Source: an uncultured bacterium (lineage in GTDB: Bacteria; Verrucomicrobiota; Kiritimatiellia; RFP12; UBA1067). Taken from it: DNA of 39,046 nt. A program made the translations under genes and the position numbers. Below the pieces are notes generated by a model that did no database searches, had not been told where the DNA came from, and saw nothing but the letters and a program-made list of their open reading frames with translations. Positions within the stretch are counted from its first letter, which is position 1. The number at the start of each line of letters is the position of its first letter. Below, in pieces: positions 1-7,676 of this stretch. Where the stretch lies: positions 1-39,046 of the forward strand of contig CACWJS010000023.1 of the NCBI GenBank assembly GCA_902761275.1, given 5' to 3'.

Positions 1-3000
1 GGCCAAAGTCAAACTTGATCCATTCACCGTCGCGGTGGCGGCTGCCCCAGCGCGTCTTCATCGACCCGTCCGCCGCAAACGCCGGCTTCAGTCCATCGTT
101 CTCCTCGCCGCTCGCCGTGACGGTCGCGAGACGCGCAAGGTTGACGTCCTCGAGCGCCTGTGCGGCGATCACGCACTCGGCCTTCACGCCGTCCACCGTC
201 GCCTTGAGCGTGTAGACGCCCGGCTTCGCGGCCACAAAAAGGCCGCCCTTCTTGAGATAGTCCGTCGTCTTGACCTTCTTGCCGCCCGCCGTGAAGATGT
301 CGAGCCGAAGCCCCTTCGTCTTCATCGCCGCGCCGAACTGGTCGGTCGCGTCCAGCTTGATTTTCACGCCCTCGCCGACAATCGCGACCGCATTCGTCGG
401 CGCGAACGACAGAACCGAAACCTTCAGCGCCTCTTCGACCGGCAGACGCTTCGTGACGGTGAGTTCGCCCAGCGTCGCGGTCACGGACGCAAAACCGCTC
501 GTCGTCGGCGTGAAGCCCCCCTCGCCAAACGCACCGTCCTCGCTCGTCCATGCCGGCTCCACCGGCTTGAACCGGTCGCCGCCCATCCACAGCGACGCCG
601 CAACCTTGCACGGCACGCCTTCCTTCAGCACCGCCTTCGCCGCGTCGATCTTCAGGCCGAGCGCGCCCGTCGCTCCATGCGGCTTGCCGTAAACCGAGAA
701 GCGGAAGAGCGAAATGCCGTATTGCGTCGCCTTTTCGAGACCCTTCACGCGCACCCATCGCGCCTTCTCGCCGTTGAACGCCAGCTTCTGCAGCCCCGCA
801 ATCCCGTTGCGTTCGCCGCCAACCGTCTTCCAGCTTGAACCGTCCATAGACACCTGAAAGAGGAACTTCGCCGCGTACGAATTCTCCCACTTGAGCTCCG
901 CGCCGTAGAGCGCGACTTCCTCGCCAAGATCGACAGCCGCCGTCAGGTCCGTCTCATCGTGCGCGCTGCCCCAGCGCGTCGTGTCGTCGCCGTCGGTCAG
1001 GTTCGAGCCGGGCATCCCGCCGTTCTCCTGCGACGAGACAACCGTCTTTTTGCCGAGCGCGAGATCCGGCAGCATCACACCGTCTGGGACGAGGGACGGA
1101 AGTTGAGAGCTATTACTGATGAGTTGTGAGCTACTGGTTGCGGCAGGTGTCGTTATGATTTTTCCGTCAGTACGGCTCACCGTAAGCACGCGCGGTTTCG
1201 CCGCCACCGTGCCGACCGCTTTGCCCGTCGCAGCATCGAAGAATGTCACCGTCCGCGGCGTTTCTGCCGCGTTGTAGACCATCAGCGTACGCTTGCCGTC
1301 CTTGAGGAACGCGCGAGCGCATGGATAGTCGGCACGGACGCCGAAATCAAGCTCGCCCCAAGCCAGGTGGCTGTGCGTCGCCCAATAGGTCATGTGGCCC
1401 GTGTCCGCGTTCATCGCGGCAGACATCTTTTTCTCGCGAAGCTCGTCGAAAATCTTTGCCGCCTGAAGAGGATCGTGGCGCTGGAGGTAGGAAAGAAGGA
1501 CGTTTCCGAGGGACTCGTTGCCGACGGCAGGCGTCTCGTGTCCGTCACGCGTCTTCCCCTTCTCGAACCAGCCGCCGATCTCCTTCTTCTCCCACATCTG
1601 CTCCCAGTCCCACTTCGCGAACTTGAGGTCCTCGCTCAGGTAGTCGAGCGCGGGCGTGTTCGGCAGCCACTGGATCGAATGCATCCAGACGGGATCGCCC
1701 GAAAAGTACGTCCACCAGCCGACGCCGTGGCACGTCAGGTTGGAATTGTACGGGTGTTTGAACTTCGTGTAGTCGATGTTCTCGCGGTCGCGGTCGAACC
1801 AGTATTCCGCTACGCCGCGCGCCTCGCTCACATAGCCGAAGATCGCCGCATCGCGCATCGCGTCGTCGCCAAGCGCAAGACCGAGGAGATAGAGCCCGCC
1901 CCAGCCCTGCATCGCCTCAGACGTCGACTCCTGTCCGTTGCCACCGCCATCACCGACGCCACCTGCGAACGAGTGACCCGCCCACGGATCGAACGTGCGG
2001 AAGAACGGGAAGCGCTTTTCAGTGCGGTCCCAGTTGGCGTAGTCGCCTGCGATGAGGCGCAGCATCGGGCCGAACTTCGCCTTGAAGTCGTCGTCCACAA
2101 GGCAGAGGAGCGCGCCCGCGTAGGTGAAGTAGCCGTAGTGGAAGTGGTGGTCGTTGAATGCGTCGGAATCGTAGCTCGTCCCTTCGCCGACCATGCCGCC
2201 CCATTTCGGAACAAAGGAGAAGAAGAAGCGTTCCTCGCCTGGTGTCCATGTGAGCCAGTCCTCGAACTTCGCACGAAGCTTGCCGTGCGCCTTGAGGAAC
2301 GTCGCCTCGTCGCCGATCTCGCGCGCCGCCATCATCGCGAACGCCATCTGCAAGAGCCCCTTGCCGCCCCAGTAGGTATCACCGCCGAAACTGCCGCGCG
2401 CAGCGTAGTCTGCCAGCAGTTCCTTAAAAGTTGACGGATTATATCTTCCCCGCTTGTCCGCCGTAGCCTTGGCGGAGGCGGATTCCCCATTCCTTGGCGC
2501 AGCCCAGTAGGGAAGCATCCCCGCGAACGGATAGGTGATTGAAAGCGAATTGCCCGCCGCCACACGCTGCTTGCCACGCGGCGTTTCCCACACGAGCCCG
2601 TCAATGCACTTGAACTGCGGCGTCGTGCGCTTCAGGTGGTGCGGCTGAAAACCCTGCAGCGCGACAACCGTTCCCCGTTCCCCGCTCCCCGTTTCCCGAA
2701 CATCCTCCGTTTCCACATTCCACGTCGTCTTCAGCTCGGCCTTCTTCTCGTCATACGCCCACTCGACGCGCGTCGAACGGACGACCGCGTAGGCATACGG
2801 CGTCAGCGCGGCGAAATCCTCCTTCTTGTTGAGAAGCCCCACCACCACGAACGTCGCGTTGTCCGTCCAGACGCCGTAAAGGTCGTCTCCAACCTTGAGG
2901 ATATAGGCGGTCTTGTCCTTGCCGAGAACTTCGCCCGCGCCGCCCTCCGTCGTGATCGCGGGCTTGAGACCGCCCGCGAACTCGATCCATGTAAACGGCG

Positions 3001-3490
3001 AGCCGTGCACAAGTGTTGCAGTGATGCGCGCATCGCCGTCGCGCAAAACCATCTCCACGTCCCAATCATGCCAGTCATCCACTTCCGTCGCCTGCGGGGT
3101 GAAGTTGCCAGCCGCGCCGACGATGACGGCGCTCCGCTCCTTCATCTCGGTGCCGTTGTCGATCCAATAGGACGGAAACGCCACGCGCACGCCGCTTGCG
3201 TCGATGTGGACTTTTGCGGGATAGCTCCAGAGGTTCCCCGACCAGCGCGACACAAGCACGTCCGTCCACCAGTCGTTCGTCGGGATCGGATCGCCCTTCC
3301 GGCGCTCGGTCATATAGATTGGGCGCGTCTGCATGATGCGCGACTGGTCGCCCCAGTGCCGCGTCGAGCGCGCGAGTCGCCACGGCGCATAGGAGGCGTA
3401 GCTGCCCTCGCCGCAACGAATCACCTCCTGTGCGGCGACATATAGCGTCATCGCCGCAACGGTGGCAAGGGTTAAAACTGCTTTTCTCAT
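1..3490 (-). CDS. Secreted GH81 endo-beta-1,3-glucanase with discoidin-like domains, C-terminus off the window edge
   Basis: Hydrolyses internal beta-1,3-glucosidic bonds (laminarin, callose or yeast-wall type glucan), probably outside the cytoplasm. The reading frame opens with ATG at 3490 and stays open to base 1 (over 1,160 codons), so the end is missing. A hydrophobic signal peptide covers residues 1-20. The GH81 hallmarks are visible: TNDWWTDVL near residue 71, NDHHFHYGYF with the likely general acid Asp447, and ESTSEAMQGW with the Glu521/Glu525 pair, spaced as in characterised GH81 enzymes. An F5/8C (discoidin-like) domain follows at about 805-933, then Ig-like beta segments, then the start of a second discoidin domain from about 1115. 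GAAGGTG lies 6 nt before the start as a Shine-Dalgarno site. Low-complexity residues around 263-268 and 337-346 come from inserted repeats. It follows the surface protein gene by 74 nt and may be co-transcribed. The family call is firm; the exact substrate is inferred. Confidence 0.88.
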   Translation of the reverse strand, partial: MRKAVLTLATVAAMTLYVAAQEVIRCGEGSYASYAPWRLARSTRHWGDQSRIMQTRPIYMTERRKGDPIPTNDWWTDVLVSRWSGNLWSYPAKVHIDASGVRVAFPSYWIDNGTEMKERSAVIVGAAGNFTPQATEVDDWHDWDVEMVLRDGDARITATLVHGSPFTWIEFAGGLKPAITTEGGAGEVLGKDKTAYILKVGDDLYGVWTDNATFVVVGLLNKKEDFAALTPYAYAVVRSTRVEWAYDEKKAELKTTWNVETEDVRETGSGERGTVVALQGFQPHHLKRTTPQFKCIDGLVWETPRGKQRVAAGNSLSITYPFAGMLPYWAAPRNGESASAKATADKRGRYNPSTFKELLADYAARGSFGGDTYWGGKGLLQMAFAMMAAREIGDEATFLKAHGKLRAKFEDWLTWTPGEERFFFSFVPKWGGMVGEGTSYDSDAFNDHHFHYGYFTYAGALLCLVDDDFKAKFGPMLRLIAGDYANWDRTEKRFPFFRTFDPWAGHSFAGGVGDGGGNGQESTSEAMQGWGGLYLLGLALGDDAMRDAAIFGYVSEARGVAEYWFDRDRENIDYTKFKHPYNSNLTCHGVGWWTYFSGDPVWMHSIQWLPNTPALDYLSEDLKFAKWDWEQMWEKKEIGGWFEKGKTRDGHETPAVGNESLGNVLLSYLQRHDPLQAAKIFDELREKKMSAAMNADTGHMTYWATHSHLAWGELDFGVRADYPCARAFLKDGKRTLMVYNAAETPRTVTFFDAATGKAVGTVAAKPRVLTVSRTDGKIITTPAATSSSQLISNSSQLPSLVPDGVMLPDLALGKKTVVSSQENGGMPGSNLTDGDDTTRWGSAHDETDLTAAVDLGEEVALYGAELKWENSYAAKFLFQVSMDGSSWKTVGGERNGIAGLQKLAFNGEKARWVRVKGLEKATQYGISLFRFSVYGKPHGATGALGLKIDAAKAVLKEGVPCKVAASLWMGGDRFKPVEPAWTSEDGAFGEGGFTPTTSGFASVTATLGELTVTKRLPVEEALKVSVLSFAPTNAVAIVGEGVKIKLDATDQFGAAMKTKGLRLDIFTAGGKKVKTTDYLKKGGLFVAAKPGVYTLKATVDGVKAECVIAAQALEDVNLARLATVTASGEENDGLKPAFAADGSMKTRWGSRHRDGEWIKFDFG
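2453..2482. repeat. Small palindromic element inserted in frame in the GH81 gene
   Basis: TCCGCC (2457-2462) and GGCGGA (2471-2476) form a short palindrome within a 30-base segment that reads SASAKATADK in the glucanase frame. It lies between conserved blocks (PYWAAP and the STFKELLADYA region) where GH81 enzymes have a loop, so it looks like an insertion tolerated by the protein. I recall similar peptides in other metagenomic proteins but cannot check that here. Confidence 0.55.
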
Positions 3491-3564
3491 GGCTACACCT
3501 TCGGCTGGCGTTTCGGCCAAAGAGTCCGAAACATGGTTGTTTAGGGCTTGATGCTAAGTTGCCG

Positions 3565-6177
3565 TTACCTCACGAAGACCGAGAAGCCAGGACCGCCGAT
3601 CGTGAGACTGCCCGCACCAGTCAATATCGAGAGATTGGCCGCAGTAAACTCACCCTTCTTCTTCTCGCCATTGACGAAGAGCGACGAAACTTTCAGATTG
3701 TACCCGTTAAGGTCTATCTTGACATCCGTTGCGTCGGCAACCGTCAAGACCCCGATCTTCGTATCCTTCGTGAGTTTAACGCGAGCCCCCGGCTGAACTG
3801 TCCAATCCGCCTTGGGGACGCCAGTCCACACTGGCTCCCAATAGGTAATGGTGAGGTTATACGGCGTCGTTTCATTGCCGGTGGCTCCGTTTTCAACAAG
3901 CTTGAAATTCGACTCATATGTCGCCTGGTTGACCTTTGCGCCGTTCAGGTGGATACGCTCGGCATCGAAGAGCAGACTATACACATTGTTCGTCCATTCC
4001 TCTGTAGCGTTGAAGGTATACGAACATGCCGGATAGACGACGCCGTTCCCGCTCAGCGAAACGAAGTTCATGTAGGTGGCACCGCCCCATGTTCCGCAGA
4101 CCGCGCCGTCATCGCCGAGCTTGTTGTTGGAGATCTGGGACGAATAGACCTGCATCGTGCCGTTTCCGACAAGCGTTCCCGTCGACGTGATCGCGGCGTT
4201 GGAAACAACTGTGTTCGCGACTGCAATGTTGTTTATCGCATTGTTGTAGGCATCAAGGATGAGCACGGACGCGGTGGTGTTCAGGGTCGCGGGCTCATTC
4301 CCCTGCCATGCGCCGTTCATGTACACGTAGTCGAAATCGCTCGCGAAGAACAGGCCGGACTTGAACGCCTTCACCTCGTTGTCCTGGATGATCGCGAAAG
4401 CAAAGTTGTAGACATTGCCGGAGACGAGCGAGGTGACTGCCTTCGTCGCAACGCCTTCATTGACGACTACGGTTTCGCCCTTGGCGATTATGTTGGCTTC
4501 TGTAATCTCCGCCGTGTCGCACGCGACGATGACGCTTGCGCCGGATGCGATCGAGAAGATCGACGCGGTAAGAGTCGCGGAAGTCGCAGTCACATCGGAG
4601 AAAGCGACGGACGATATCTTGTTTTCATCGACGACGGGATCGTAGGTTATCTTAACCGTCTTGCCGGAGACCTCGACGGAGAAGAACGCTTCCCAGTCGG
4701 AATCCGCAATCGCCGCGCCGTCAAGCTTCAGATAGCCGGGCGTGACAAGGACAGACTTTGCCGAATCGGCATCGGAGATGTTGATGGCGTTGTCGGTAAA
4801 GGTGAAGGACGAAGCCTTGCCGGACAGGAAGTTCACAAATGTCTTTGTCGAAGAACCAGTGTATGTGCCGGGAGGATAGACGCCGAGCCACTGGTCGGCG
4901 CGCCTCGTCGTCATGTCGGAACCGTAAAGGGAGAAAACGAAGGGGGAGTTGACGACAATCGTGGCGATAGAGATGACGGTGTTGGAGAATACCACGTCGG
5001 ACGAAACATTGCAGTCGCCGGAAAGCGCGAGCGTCGCACCGTCGAAGTAGTCCTTTGCCGTGATAGAGAGCGCGCCGGAATAGTTGGCGTTCCTACCGAA
5101 CCAGCGGATGTCCGTCCCGGCCGTGGGAGCTTCCGTCGCGGGCGCCGACTTGTCCTTGGCCCAGCTCGCCGCGTTGCCGAGGTTGTTGTCCTCGCCAATG
5201 TATTCGTAGACGTCCGTCAGCTCGCCGTAGTCGCCATAAGGTGCCATGATGCGCCTCGTCACAGCAGCAGTCGCCGTGTATTCGCCGTTGTAGAAAAGGA
5301 ACGCCCTGATGAAATTGGATCCGACCTCGAGCGTGAGTGTATCGTCCACCGTGCCAGTAGAGGAAACGACTTCACCGTCCGTCACCGTAGGCCAGCTAGC
5401 GAAGGTCTCGCCATAGTCGCGTGTTCCACGGACGAAATAGACCGTCGCGTCGCTGCCGGAATACTTAGTTGCCGTCACGGAAACCGCCACCTGTCCGTCC
5501 TGAACCTCCCCGACGTCGAGATCGCCAAGCTCCCAGCCGTCTACAGACTTCATAGAAAGCGTCGTAGTGCCGTTGCCGTTGTCGCCGTACGTGAAGTGCT
5601 TGTTAAACGTCGCCTCGTCTATCACAGCATCATTATAGCGAATGTACGGAGTTGTTGCTGAATTTGAAAAGAAGAACCAGGGATTTGCCGCGATACTGGT
5701 CTGGTACGTGAAGGTCGCGGCGCGGTTTTTGCCATCAACGAAGTTGAGATAGCTGCCAGTATTCTGCCAGAAGCCGTTGTTACCAGATCCAGTATCAATA
5801 ATCGCCGCATCGGAAATCGTCAGCGATGACCCGGCGAATTGCGAAGCGACGAGCGTACCGCTCACCGTACCGCCGTAGATGACCGGATGTTCGACGTTGT
5901 TGTTGCCGAACTGGATTTCGCCGCCGATAGACCATGAAGCACCGTTTGAAAGCGTCAGAGACAAGGGGATGCGGTAGTTGCCGTTCACCGTCACGCTCGC
6001 CCCGTCAATGACAACAGAATCAGTTTCAGACGGTCCAATCGTAGCAGGGGAATCGTCGACGTTCCAGTTTCCTGCTGTGGCGTAATCGGAGGTACCTGCA
6101 CCACCTGTCCATGTATAAGTGTCGGCGATTAGTTGTCCCGCGAGTGCGGCGATTGCGATTGTGACGAGTTTTTTCAT
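3565..6177 (-). CDS. Large secreted beta-rich surface protein with internal repeats
   Basis: 870 aa, function not recognised. A signal peptide (MKKLVTIAIAALAGQLIA) is followed by a Thr/Ser/Asn/Gly-rich beta-strand protein opening with TYTWTGGAGTSDYATAGNW, the style of parallel beta-helix or autotransporter-like surface proteins of this phylum. Three stretches resemble each other and may be repeats of an 80-100 residue module: a Y-x-NF-(V/L) strand, an aromatic segment, then a pattern such as DEATFNKHF or NQATYESNF followed by a T-rich strand. The protein ends in GGPGFSVFVR, which could be a C-terminal sorting or anchoring motif; that is a guess. A Shine-Dalgarno-like GAAAGGG lies 7-13 nt before the ATG, and an extended -10 lies 24-29 nt upstream. 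The position before the glucanase suggests glucan binding or display. Confidence 0.8.
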   Translation of the reverse strand: MKKLVTIAIAALAGQLIADTYTWTGGAGTSDYATAGNWNVDDSPATIGPSETDSVVIDGASVTVNGNYRIPLSLTLSNGASWSIGGEIQFGNNNVEHPVIYGGTVSGTLVASQFAGSSLTISDAAIIDTGSGNNGFWQNTGSYLNFVDGKNRAATFTYQTSIAANPWFFFSNSATTPYIRYNDAVIDEATFNKHFTYGDNGNGTTTLSMKSVDGWELGDLDVGEVQDGQVAVSVTATKYSGSDATVYFVRGTRDYGETFASWPTVTDGEVVSSTGTVDDTLTLEVGSNFIRAFLFYNGEYTATAAVTRRIMAPYGDYGELTDVYEYIGEDNNLGNAASWAKDKSAPATEAPTAGTDIRWFGRNANYSGALSITAKDYFDGATLALSGDCNVSSDVVFSNTVISIATIVVNSPFVFSLYGSDMTTRRADQWLGVYPPGTYTGSSTKTFVNFLSGKASSFTFTDNAINISDADSAKSVLVTPGYLKLDGAAIADSDWEAFFSVEVSGKTVKITYDPVVDENKISSVAFSDVTATSATLTASIFSIASGASVIVACDTAEITEANIIAKGETVVVNEGVATKAVTSLVSGNVYNFAFAIIQDNEVKAFKSGLFFASDFDYVYMNGAWQGNEPATLNTTASVLILDAYNNAINNIAVANTVVSNAAITSTGTLVGNGTMQVYSSQISNNKLGDDGAVCGTWGGATYMNFVSLSGNGVVYPACSYTFNATEEWTNNVYSLLFDAERIHLNGAKVNQATYESNFKLVENGATGNETTPYNLTITYWEPVWTGVPKADWTVQPGARVKLTKDTKIGVLTVADATDVKIDLNGYNLKVSSLFVNGEKKKGEFTAANLSILTGAGSLTIGGPGFSVFVR

Positions 6178-6200
6178 GGCTTTCCCTTTCTGGTGGCGCT

Positions 6201-6206
6201 ATTATA
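6201..6206 (-). promoter_or_regulatory. Extended -10 promoter of the surface protein gene
   Basis: TGCTATAAT read on the minus strand, 23 nt before the ATG at 6177; no convincing -35. This leaves a leader of about 16 nt, enough for the GAAAGGG ribosome site. Confidence 0.6.
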
Positions 6207-6273
6207 GCATAACCGACGGTTTTGCAGATATCTATTCAAGCACAAAAAATGTGCCCTTTTGCGTTACCTGGAT

Positions 6274-6420
6274 GTGCTTCGGCCTGAATGGCCGCGGGAC
6301 AAGACGCCAGCATTAAGGGCCTCGCACCAAGACGACAACTTAAGGGCCTCGCACCAAGACGACAGCGGCAAGGGCCTCGCGGCAAGACGACAGCATTAAG
6401 GGCCTCGCACCAAGAATTCT
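6274..6420. repeat. REP array, five direct copies, downstream of the transposase
   Basis: A full REP unit beginning GTGCTTCGGCCTGAA (6274) is followed by head-to-tail 27-28 bp copies starting at about 6287, 6315, 6342, 6370 and 6398. Each has the core AAGGGCCTCGCACCAAGAC with small changes. The full unit can fold with a GTGC/GCAC lower stem and a GGCC/GGCC upper stem, an imperfect hairpin like known REPs. The array stops 5 nt before the transposase stop codon. Confidence 0.75.
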
Positions 6421-6425
6421 ATCTT

Positions 6426-7424
6426 TCAATCCGGAACACAACGACTAAATCGAAAGTCTGTAGCCGACGTCGCATAGAGCGACAGCCCACCCGTCGTGGA
6501 AGTCGCAAAGTCTGCGAGCGCGTCGTTGATGCCATGCCAGGCATCATAGCGCGATGAGCCTGGTGCGGCAACGCGGGAGAGAAGCAACAACCGCCCTTCG
6601 GTAAACTGCCGAGGCTCGTCGCCCTTGGGCCGGTAGACGAGCGCGAGCGGGTCGGGCACGGCCCTGATCATTGGCGCACCGCGAGCGATGAGCGCCCGCG
6701 CCACTTCGCGCTCACATGGCGAAATAAAAGTTCCGGCAAGAACAAAACCCTTGTCGACGGCTGCCATCAGACGCTCCAACACAGTCGAATAGTCTTTCAC
6801 TGGGATTCGCCGAGAGAGCCGAATCGCGCAGATTTTTCGTTCAGGAGCCAAGAGCTCAATTGCACCCGCCGCGCTCCACCATTCGTCGCCTGGGATGCGG
6901 TGAGATGAAATAGGCTCAACCACCTTAAGCGGCGGCGGATGGCCATGCATGAGATGCCATTTAAGAGGGTTGTTCTCAATATATTTGTCGGCAAGCTCGA
7001 TTATCTCACGACTGAGGCAGAGGCGGTCATGGTAGCCGCGCTCCCACTCGAATTCAACGCCGATTTTCGCGCAACTGAATTTTGTCCAGCGCTTGAAGTT
7101 GTTGATAAACTGCGCAAGCCTGGCGAGCGGACGATCCATGCCCGGCTTGAGATAGAGCCTTAGATGCACATGGTCGGGCATGATCACCGATTTCTCCACA
7201 ATGATGTCGTCTCGTCGGCGCTCTTCGATGGAGAGTGTCGACAGTGCCGCAATGCCGGCAGGAGAATAGAGCAGTCTACCATTGTCGTCGACAGAACCAA
7301 ACACCTTGGCGCGCCTCGCGACCGCAAATGTGATGAAGATTGCCGCACCACGCGAGTAGTCATAGCCCTTGAAGCGGCGATAATGACCGGCCCCGGCACA
7401 GCGAGATATTGTCTTTAAAGCCAT
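6426..7424 (-). CDS. REP-associated tyrosine transposase (RAYT) with a DprA/Rossmann-like C-terminal domain
   Basis: 332 aa. Residues 25-155 are a Y1/HUH single-stranded DNA transposase of the RAYT type: the metal-binding HVH is at 85-87 in IMPDHVHL, the probable nucleophile Tyr131 lies in WERGYHDRL, and YIENNPLKW (148-156) is the usual RAYT signature. Such enzymes cut and join single-stranded REP hairpins. Residues 180-310 are not part of a normal RAYT. The alternating beta/alpha pattern, GTFISPCEREVARALI, and EGRLLLLS followed by a helix resemble the Rossmann fold of DprA/Smf-like proteins; that similarity is judged by eye. REP arrays flank the gene on both sides, so it is probably active or recently was. 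The -10 is 6 nt from the ATG, implying a leaderless mRNA. Confidence 0.85.
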   Translation of the reverse strand: MALKTISRCAGAGHYRRFKGYDYSRGAAIFITFAVARRAKVFGSVDDNGRLLYSPAGIAALSTLSIEERRRDDIIVEKSVIMPDHVHLRLYLKPGMDRPLARLAQFINNFKRWTKFSCAKIGVEFEWERGYHDRLCLSREIIELADKYIENNPLKWHLMHGHPPPLKVVEPISSHRIPGDEWWSAAGAIELLAPERKICAIRLSRRIPVKDYSTVLERLMAAVDKGFVLAGTFISPCEREVARALIARGAPMIRAVPDPLALVYRPKGDEPRQFTEGRLLLLSRVAAPGSSRYDAWHGINDALADFATSTTGGLSLYATSATDFRFSRCVPD

Positions 7425-7430
7425 GGGCAG

Positions 7431-7436
7431 ATTATA
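7431..7436 (-). promoter_or_regulatory. Extended -10, leaderless promoter of the RAYT gene
   Basis: TGATATAAT on the minus strand; six bases (CTGCCC) separate the hexamer from the ATG at 7424, so transcription should begin at or next to the start codon. Confidence 0.6.
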
Positions 7437-7455
7437 TCACAAACCAGGGGCCCTT

Positions 7456-7676
7456 GGTGTGCTTCGGCCTGAAGGGCCTCGCACCAAGACGATAGCGTTA
7501 AGGGCCTCGCGACACGACAACAGCAGGGGTAGAGACAAGGCAACAGGCCAAATAGCCGCGCGACAGAGCGATGTGGCTGGCTTTAGCCTTTTAAGTCACT
7601 CTGTCGCGAGGCTGTTGCGACCGCCGTCTTGGTGCGAGGCCCTTTAGGCCGAAGCACACAAAGGCCGAAGCACACC
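7456..7676. repeat. REP cluster with inverted copies, upstream of the transposase
   Basis: A full REP unit (7459-7490) and a partial direct copy (7500-7527) face an inverted full unit at 7626-7657; the two full units differ at about one position. Between them CGCGACAGAG (7559-7568) pairs exactly with CTCTGTCGCG (7599-7608), so the whole block can fold as one long cruciform. A last half-unit (GGCCGAAGCACACC) runs up to the stop codon of the glycosidase at 7677. With the array at 6274-6420 this makes a complete RAYT-REP unit. Confidence 0.75.

Noticed and set aside
1367-2434. 355-codon open frame on the plus strand
   Set aside because: Antisense to the GH81 catalytic region, whose active-site residues read cleanly on the minus strand.
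3430-5661. 743-codon open frame on the plus strand
   Set aside because: It lies antisense to the surface protein, has no signal or domain, and is Arg/Val/Asp-rich as expected for a mirror frame in GC-rich DNA. The minus-strand gene has a promoter, ribosome site and signal peptide.
6287-6420. Short direct repeats resembling a CRISPR array
   Set aside because: Units are contiguous with no unique spacers and match REP units on the other side of a RAYT gene; no cas gene is present.
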